A stretch of 64,000 nt of DNA from Deltaproteobacteria bacterium (GTDB taxonomy: Bacteria; Acidobacteriota; Thermoanaerobaculia; Multivoradales; JAHZIX01): assembly GCA_022601195.1 (NCBI GenBank), contig JAHZIX010000033.1, positions 47,699-111,698 on the forward strand, written 5' to 3'. The notes under the pieces are model-generated. The model was given only the letters and a program-made list of their open reading frames with translations, searched no databases and was not told where the DNA came from. Positions 59,993 through 64,000 of this stretch are shown piece by piece (the stretch's first letter is position 1; every line of letters starts with the position of its first letter). The translations under genes and the position numbers were made by a program.

Positions 59993-62900
59993 ATGGGCAA
60001 GGCGCCTACGGATGAGAAAAAGTTGGCGAAGCTCGGCCCTAAGGGCGTGCTCGAGAAAGAACAGGTGGCCTCCAGACTGGGTCTAGTCAAAGGGGTTCGG
60101 GACTTTCTTGCTGATGGGTTGGAGATGGCGGATGACCTCGGGGTTATCGATGCTCTCGAGAAGGCTCTGCCCTGGGCCGAGGTAGCCACTGAAACGATCG
60201 GGGAAGCGCTTCCTCCAATCAAGATTCTCCTGAAGCTCTTCTCGAAGATCGGGGATGTAGATGATCCTGGAGACCTTGGCTACTTGGCCGCCACGTTGGC
60301 CTATCAGAGGGCAGTGGAGCAGGCGTTGCCGGAGGTCGTGTCAAAGCAGAAGGTCAGCGCCAAGGTCAGGAAGAGGGCTATCAAGGACCTTCGTGCAGCA
60401 GCACCTCCTGAAGCCTACAAGTTCGATCGATTCTCTTTCGAGTCAGCGACTCAGCATCAATTCGTGAAGGACGCCGATAGGTTCCTGGAGATTTCAGCTG
60501 AGAGCCTCGGTCTTGACGAGGCAGGTCTACTAAAGCTCCAGCACCAAGTCCACATCAGGTTTGTCCCGAATCTCAAAGGCATCTTGAGCCATGGCAAGAC
60601 TCGGGAGAAGTTCGCTCCGTTTCGGGACTTGATGGCGTTGGATACTAAGGGAGCTCGCGCTCAGGACGCGCTCCTCGAGCACGCCGACTACCAGCGTTGG
60701 CTATTCGAGGAGAGACCGGTACTGGGACGAGAGCCGTTCTCCTTAGGCCAAGTCTACGTGGACACGGACTGCGGGGTCTTGAGCTGGAAAGAGATCAAGG
60801 GAAAGGGGCACCAAGCAGAAAGATCTGATCAAGGCCGTGAGCGCATCGATCCTTTCTTGGAAAAACACGGAGGGCGTCACCAGCTCGTCGAGACGGTCCT
60901 GGGTTTGATCGCTGACGAAGTCTTCAAAGACGCAATCGTTCTGCAGGGGGTCGCAGGGTCCGGAAAATCTTCTCTGACCCTTCGTCTGGCTTGGGAGCTC
61001 GCAAAGCAGGGACTTCGTCCGATCCGAATCGAACTGAAACACCTGGACACCGGCGAGTCGGCCAGTGTGGAAGAGGCGCTTCCTGAGGCAGTTCACATTA
61101 CCGCAACGGACCGGTCCCCGGAAGCTAACAAGTTGGTCTTCGGTAAGAGCCTGTTCCTCGACAACTCCATTTTTGACGAGGATGTTCAGTTTCGCGGCAC
61201 AAAGATCTGCCCCTACGTCTTGATTCTTGATGGTTGGGACGAGATCAGTGTGGGAGCTTCGGAAGGATACCGACAACAGCTCGAACGGATGCTGGCCGGG
61301 ATTCGCAGGCAGTTTCTCGAGCAGAGGGCTTTCCCGGTGCGCGTAATTCTTACTGGCCGGCCAACCGATGCTGTCGAGGCAAGCAAGTTTCTTCGAGATG
61401 AGACCCAAATTCTGACGGTTCGAAACCTTAGTCCGGACCAGTTGGAAGGCTACGTCGGCAAAGTAAGGGATGCCACTTCAGCTGCTACCGAAGGTGGCAA
61501 AGAGGGCTGGAGTCTCCGGAAGGTGAGGGTGCTCCCGAAGGTTCTCAAGCGCTTCCAGAAAGAGTACTCGGCGAAACAAAAAGAGGATGCCTTTTGGATA
61601 GTCGAAAAGGCCCCTTCCAGCAGCCTGGAGATCTTCGGCCTCCCGCTTCTTGCTCATTTGGCGCTCCGCCTACTCGCCGAGAGACCGCTGGATGCGGAGG
61701 CGATCCTCGAGGATACGACCTCCCTCTTCCGAAGCCTGGTGGATCTCGTGATTGGGCAAGCAGGGAAACCTTCAGATCCCACCTTCGATGTGGATAGCTC
61801 TGCGATGCTCCGCGGAATCGATCTCCGCAAGCTGCTTCGAAGGACGGCGGAAGCCATGACTCTGACTGGGGCGGAGGCGATCTCCCACGACGAGTTGGAG
61901 GTTCGTCTGAGTCTGGAGGAGGACGAGCTAAGCCAGCAGATCGACTGTCTCTCCGGCGAGCAAGTGCTGTCTCGCCTGATGATCAGCTTCTTCTTCAAGG
62001 GGGGAAGGCGGGAGCTTGGTGCTGAGTTCAGCCACAAGAGCTTTCGAGAGTACCTCTTTGCTGAGCAGGTTGTTGAAGAGCTCAAGGCCTACGGCAGACT
62101 GAACGATTCAAGGCTTCCAGAGAAAGACGAGACAAACTATTGGAAGGATTTCGAGGTTGGGGATCCGAGACGGAAGCTTTGCCATCGGTTGGCTGAACTC
62201 TTTGGCCCTGTGTGGATTACGCCTGAGGTTTCCGGTCACGTTCGCCGACTCTTGGACTGGGAGATCAACCGCGTCAGAGGGAAGGAGCCCTTGGCGGGGC
62301 AACCAACGGAGGCATTGGATCTCGAAGGATGGGAGAGAGCTAGGGACGGCCTGGCGCAGGCCTGGGACTGGTGGGGTGAAGGGGTCCATCTTCGCCCCCA
62401 GCCCACCAAGAAGTCCGGCTATCGCGAGTATGAATACTTGGAGAAGCCAGTTGCCTTGCAGGTCGTCGAAAACGTTCGCTTGCGTTCTGACCGCCGAAAG
62501 ATGCCCACTCCGCCGCGCATCGCGACGATCGACGCTCACCTGGGCGACGGCCTCTTGATGGTGACGGCCCTAGTTCACTACTTTCTCGCCCGTCTCGCAG
62601 GGTTCAAGGGGGCCGGCGTCGGTGAAGAGGTTGAAAGGCAGGGTGCGTCCCTGCGCTACCAGCGTAACTTTAGGCAAGAAAAGAGGACACTCACTCTCTT
62701 CGCTCCATCCGGTCCAGCGTCCATCTATTTCTTCAATTATTGCGCGCGGATCAACGCTGGAGGTTACAGGCCGCTTGGTGTCTTCCCAAGGCTAGCCGAC
62801 CTGAGCGGGGCCGACCTGAGGAATGCCTACCTGGGCGGGGCCGACCTGCGCGAGTCCGACCTGAGCGGGGCCCACCTGAGCGGGGCCGACCTGAGGAATG

Positions 62901-63322
62901 CCAACCTGGGCGGGGCCGACCTGGGCGGGGCCGACCTGAGCGGGGCCAACCTGAGCGGGGCCAACCTGAGCGGGGCCGACCTGAGGAATGCCTACCTGGG
63001 CGGGGCCGGCCTGGGCGGGGCCGACCTGCGCGAGTCCGACCTGGGCGGGGCCGACCTGCGCGAGTCCGACCTGAGCGGGGCCAACCTGAGCGGGGCCAAC
63101 CTGAGCGGGGCCGACCTGAGGAATGCCTACCTGGGCGGGGCCGGCCTGCGCGAGGCGAAACAGCTCACGCAAGAACAGGTAGGCATCGCGAGAGGAAGTA
63201 CCTATACAGAACTTCCCCCAGACCTTGTGCTCCCCGCTCACTGGACCAAACCGGGCGAGCCAGACGGAGAGCTGCAGAAGGAAGAGGAGTCTGCCGGCGA
63301 AGACTCCGAGTCCGATTCCTGA
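59993..63322 (+). CDS. NACHT-domain STAND NTPase with C-terminal pentapeptide repeats
   Basis: 1109 residues, ATG 59993 with GAGAGGG seven bases upstream. Residues 1-290 are an all-helical N-terminal domain (LGVIDALEKALPWAEVATETIGEAL; LGYLAATLAYQRAVEQAL) of unknown function. The NACHT NTPase spans about 300-560: Walker A VAGSGKSS at 320-327, Walker B VLILDGWDE at 409-417 and a VILTGRP sensor near 451-457. A helical arm with AEFSHKSFREYLFAEQVVEEL (winged-helix/SHS region) follows, then about 935-1056 are some 24 pentapeptide repeats (ADLSG, ADLRN, AYLGG), and an acidic tail. The architecture matches STAND signalling ATPases, which in bacteria often act against phages. The position in a tRNA-bordered accessory region supports this, but function is inferred. 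Confidence 0.9.
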   Translation: MGKAPTDEKKLAKLGPKGVLEKEQVASRLGLVKGVRDFLADGLEMADDLGVIDALEKALPWAEVATETIGEALPPIKILLKLFSKIGDVDDPGDLGYLAATLAYQRAVEQALPEVVSKQKVSAKVRKRAIKDLRAAAPPEAYKFDRFSFESATQHQFVKDADRFLEISAESLGLDEAGLLKLQHQVHIRFVPNLKGILSHGKTREKFAPFRDLMALDTKGARAQDALLEHADYQRWLFEERPVLGREPFSLGQVYVDTDCGVLSWKEIKGKGHQAERSDQGRERIDPFLEKHGGRHQLVETVLGLIADEVFKDAIVLQGVAGSGKSSLTLRLAWELAKQGLRPIRIELKHLDTGESASVEEALPEAVHITATDRSPEANKLVFGKSLFLDNSIFDEDVQFRGTKICPYVLILDGWDEISVGASEGYRQQLERMLAGIRRQFLEQRAFPVRVILTGRPTDAVEASKFLRDETQILTVRNLSPDQLEGYVGKVRDATSAATEGGKEGWSLRKVRVLPKVLKRFQKEYSAKQKEDAFWIVEKAPSSSLEIFGLPLLAHLALRLLAERPLDAEAILEDTTSLFRSLVDLVIGQAGKPSDPTFDVDSSAMLRGIDLRKLLRRTAEAMTLTGAEAISHDELEVRLSLEEDELSQQIDCLSGEQVLSRLMISFFFKGGRRELGAEFSHKSFREYLFAEQVVEELKAYGRLNDSRLPEKDETNYWKDFEVGDPRRKLCHRLAELFGPVWITPEVSGHVRRLLDWEINRVRGKEPLAGQPTEALDLEGWERARDGLAQAWDWWGEGVHLRPQPTKKSGYREYEYLEKPVALQVVENVRLRSDRRKMPTPPRIATIDAHLGDGLLMVTALVHYFLARLAGFKGAGVGEEVERQGASLRYQRNFRQEKRTLTLFAPSGPASIYFFNYCARINAGGYRPLGVFPRLADLSGADLRNAYLGGADLRESDLSGAHLSGADLRNANLGGADLGGADLSGANLSGANLSGADLRNAYLGGAGLGGADLRESDLGGADLRESDLSGANLSGANLSGADLRNAYLGGAGLREAKQLTQEQVGIARGSTYTELPPDLVLPAHWTKPGEPDGELQKEEESAGEDSESDS
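62795..63159 (+). repeat. 15-bp tandem DNA repeat encoding pentapeptides
   Basis: About 24 units of 15 bases with near-identical variants: GCCGACCTGAGCGGG, GCCGACCTGCGCGAGTCC-type, GCCTACCTGGGCGGG. Larger blocks repeat as well: the segment GACCTGAGGAATGCCTACCT occurs three times, each followed by GGGCGGGGCC. Codon choice is the same in nearly every copy, more uniform than protein constraint requires, indicating recent duplication or gene conversion. Confidence 0.9.
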
Positions 63323-63360
63323 GGCCAGTCGAGTTCCTGGGCCCAGCCCGGCCTCTGCCC

Positions 63361-63771
63361 TCAGAACGTCGCCCTAAACAGCAACGCCCCTCGCCCCGGC
63401 AGAGTCCCCAAATCATGAGCGTCCAGCTCCACCACGAAGGCCGCACCCACGAATATCCGCAACTCACCAGCCAGCGATCGCTTGATGGGCTCCACGGTGA
63501 ACCCCACCCCCGCCGACTCCTTCCCCAGGAAAGCATCCATCGTCCAGTAGCGGTCTCTGAAGAGTCGACTTTCCTTTCGGAGGAACGACCCCGAGACCCC
63601 AGCATCACACCGGAGCGCCGTGCACCAGACAGCTGGAGAGCCGCGAGAGGGGATCTTCTTCGCGATTTCCGCTCTGGCCTTTTCGGCCACCTTGGCCTTG
63701 ATCTCACCGTCGGCCTCGACCGTCCCCGCGGCCAACGCGAGGGCGAGGGTCAGTGCTATGACTCGAATCAT
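63361..63771 (-). CDS. Small secreted hypothetical protein
   Basis: 136 residues from ATG 63771 with GGAG nine bases upstream. A signal peptide (MIRVIALTLALALAAGTVEA) is followed by a Lys/Ala-rich helix (EIKAKVAEKARAEIAKK), two Cys (WCTALRCDAG), and a beta-rich C-terminal half that would suit a small outer-membrane or periplasmic protein (GVGFTVEPIKRSLAGELRIFVGAAFVVEL). Not recognised. The ATG overlaps the preceding DUF5675 stop (ATGA). Convergent with the NACHT gene, 38 bases between stops. Confidence 0.65.
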   Translation of the reverse strand: MIRVIALTLALALAAGTVEADGEIKAKVAEKARAEIAKKIPSRGSPAVWCTALRCDAGVSGSFLRKESRLFRDRYWTMDAFLGKESAGVGFTVEPIKRSLAGELRIFVGAAFVVELDAHDLGTLPGRGALLFRATF

Positions 63772-64000
63772 GCTGCACTCTCCTTTCTGACCGGCGAACA
63801 AGAGCCCATCTTGCTCAGCTGTTCGCTGTTACTGACCGTCAACCAGAACTCTCCCTCGCCCATCCGCTCAGAAAAGAACCCAAACGCCTTCCCGCTCCCC
63901 AGCACCGCCCACATTCCGCCCAGGAAGCCCAGCGAGCTCCCCAACAGAATGCAGCCGTTGCTGTGGCTATGGATGTTGCCTTTGTGAATAAGGATGTGAC
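63768..64000 (-). CDS. DUF5675-family protein, C-terminal fragment
   Basis: 77 codons in the window; the 5' part lies beyond the right edge. The segment ILIHKGNIHSHSNGCILLGSS matches the DUF5675 hallmark (IHxGN ... xxGCILxG), a family found in phages and integrated elements and sometimes linked to lysis or peptidoglycan. The rest (FLGGMWAVLGSGKAFGFF) is hydrophobic. Its TGA overlaps the next gene's ATG. The function is not established. Confidence 0.75.
   Translation of the reverse strand, partial: HILIHKGNIHSHSNGCILLGSSLGFLGGMWAVLGSGKAFGFFSERMGEGEFWLTVSNSEQLSKMGSCSPVRKESAA

Noticed and set aside
62795..63159. CRISPR array suggested by regular repeats
   Set aside because: Units are 15 bp and contiguous with no unique spacers; they encode in-frame pentapeptides.
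62792..63241. A 149-codon minus-strand frame of Val-Gly-Pro-Ala-Gln repeats
   Set aside because: Antisense reading of the same 15-bp repeat, without start signals or plausible composition.
62740..63987. A 415-codon plus-strand frame rich in Arg, Pro and Gly
   Set aside because: It is an alternative frame of the pentapeptide DNA repeat; a 15-bp repeat leaves all frames open. It has no ribosome site and crosses the 3' ends of two better-supported genes.

Overview
The window looks like a chromosomal segment of a GC-rich, Gram-negative bacterium. A complete KDO (LPS core sugar) cluster, a LolA-like lipoprotein carrier, Tat components and a UbiB-type kinase point to a diderm. The pairing of receiver modules with PATAN (DUF4388) domains, a DUF4301 protein, two lipoprotein sulfatase-fold proteins and a type I-alpha glutamine synthetase would fit Acidobacteriota (Thermoanaerobaculia-like). 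That placement is an inference from gene content, not from a marker phylogeny.

Positions 1-51,318 are ordinary core chromosome. In order they hold: a TVP38 membrane protein with an FAD oxidoreductase start; glnA; a DUF4301 gene; rfbC/rfbB (dTDP-rhamnose); uppP; a HAL2-type phosphatase; an ECF sigma / membrane anti-sigma-like / bactofilin-like operon; two convergent receiver-PATAN genes; recD2; an NtrC-type regulator; then a long minus-strand operon tRNA(CAU)-tilS-hpt-ftsH-folP-cdaA-cdaR-glmM, which joins c-di-AMP synthesis to cell-wall precursor supply. Next come an ArsR regulator, a superoxide dismutase, tRNA-Val, tRNA-Asp, rpmG, two sulfatase-fold lipoproteins, an ECF-like sigma with an HDAC-like deacetylase, a secreted three-repeat Ig-like protein, ctpA, tatA/B-tatC, the kdsB-pyrG-kdsA-kdsD-kdsC cluster, a UbiB kinase, lolA, purH and a secreted zinc-phospholipase-like protein.

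At tRNA-Phe (51,243-51,318) the character changes. From there to the end the genes are accessory and phage-like: a winged-helix-like protein, a tiny membrane protein, an ASCH protein, an HNH nuclease, a secreted PKD-like protein, two phage-type hypotheticals, a beta-class DNA methyltransferase, a Gp37/Gp68 (DUF5131) protein, a lone membrane protein, a 1109-residue NACHT NTPase ending in pentapeptide repeats, and a minus-strand pair containing a DUF5675 protein that runs off the window. Most genes from 51,790 to 57,727 are stitched by 4-base stop/start overlaps (ATGA, GTGA, TTGA). No integrase or second attachment site is visible, so the element probably continues to the right.

The best candidate for an undescribed system is the NACHT-pentapeptide gene at 59,993-63,322. 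It has its own extended -10 promoter set inside a perfect dyad, with a second palindrome just downstream, and a nearly homogeneous 15-bp DNA repeat encodes its C-terminal domain. It resembles STAND-type antiphage NTPases in architecture; a defence role is inferred. A second notable point is an ECF sigma factor whose only well-placed start codon is ATT.
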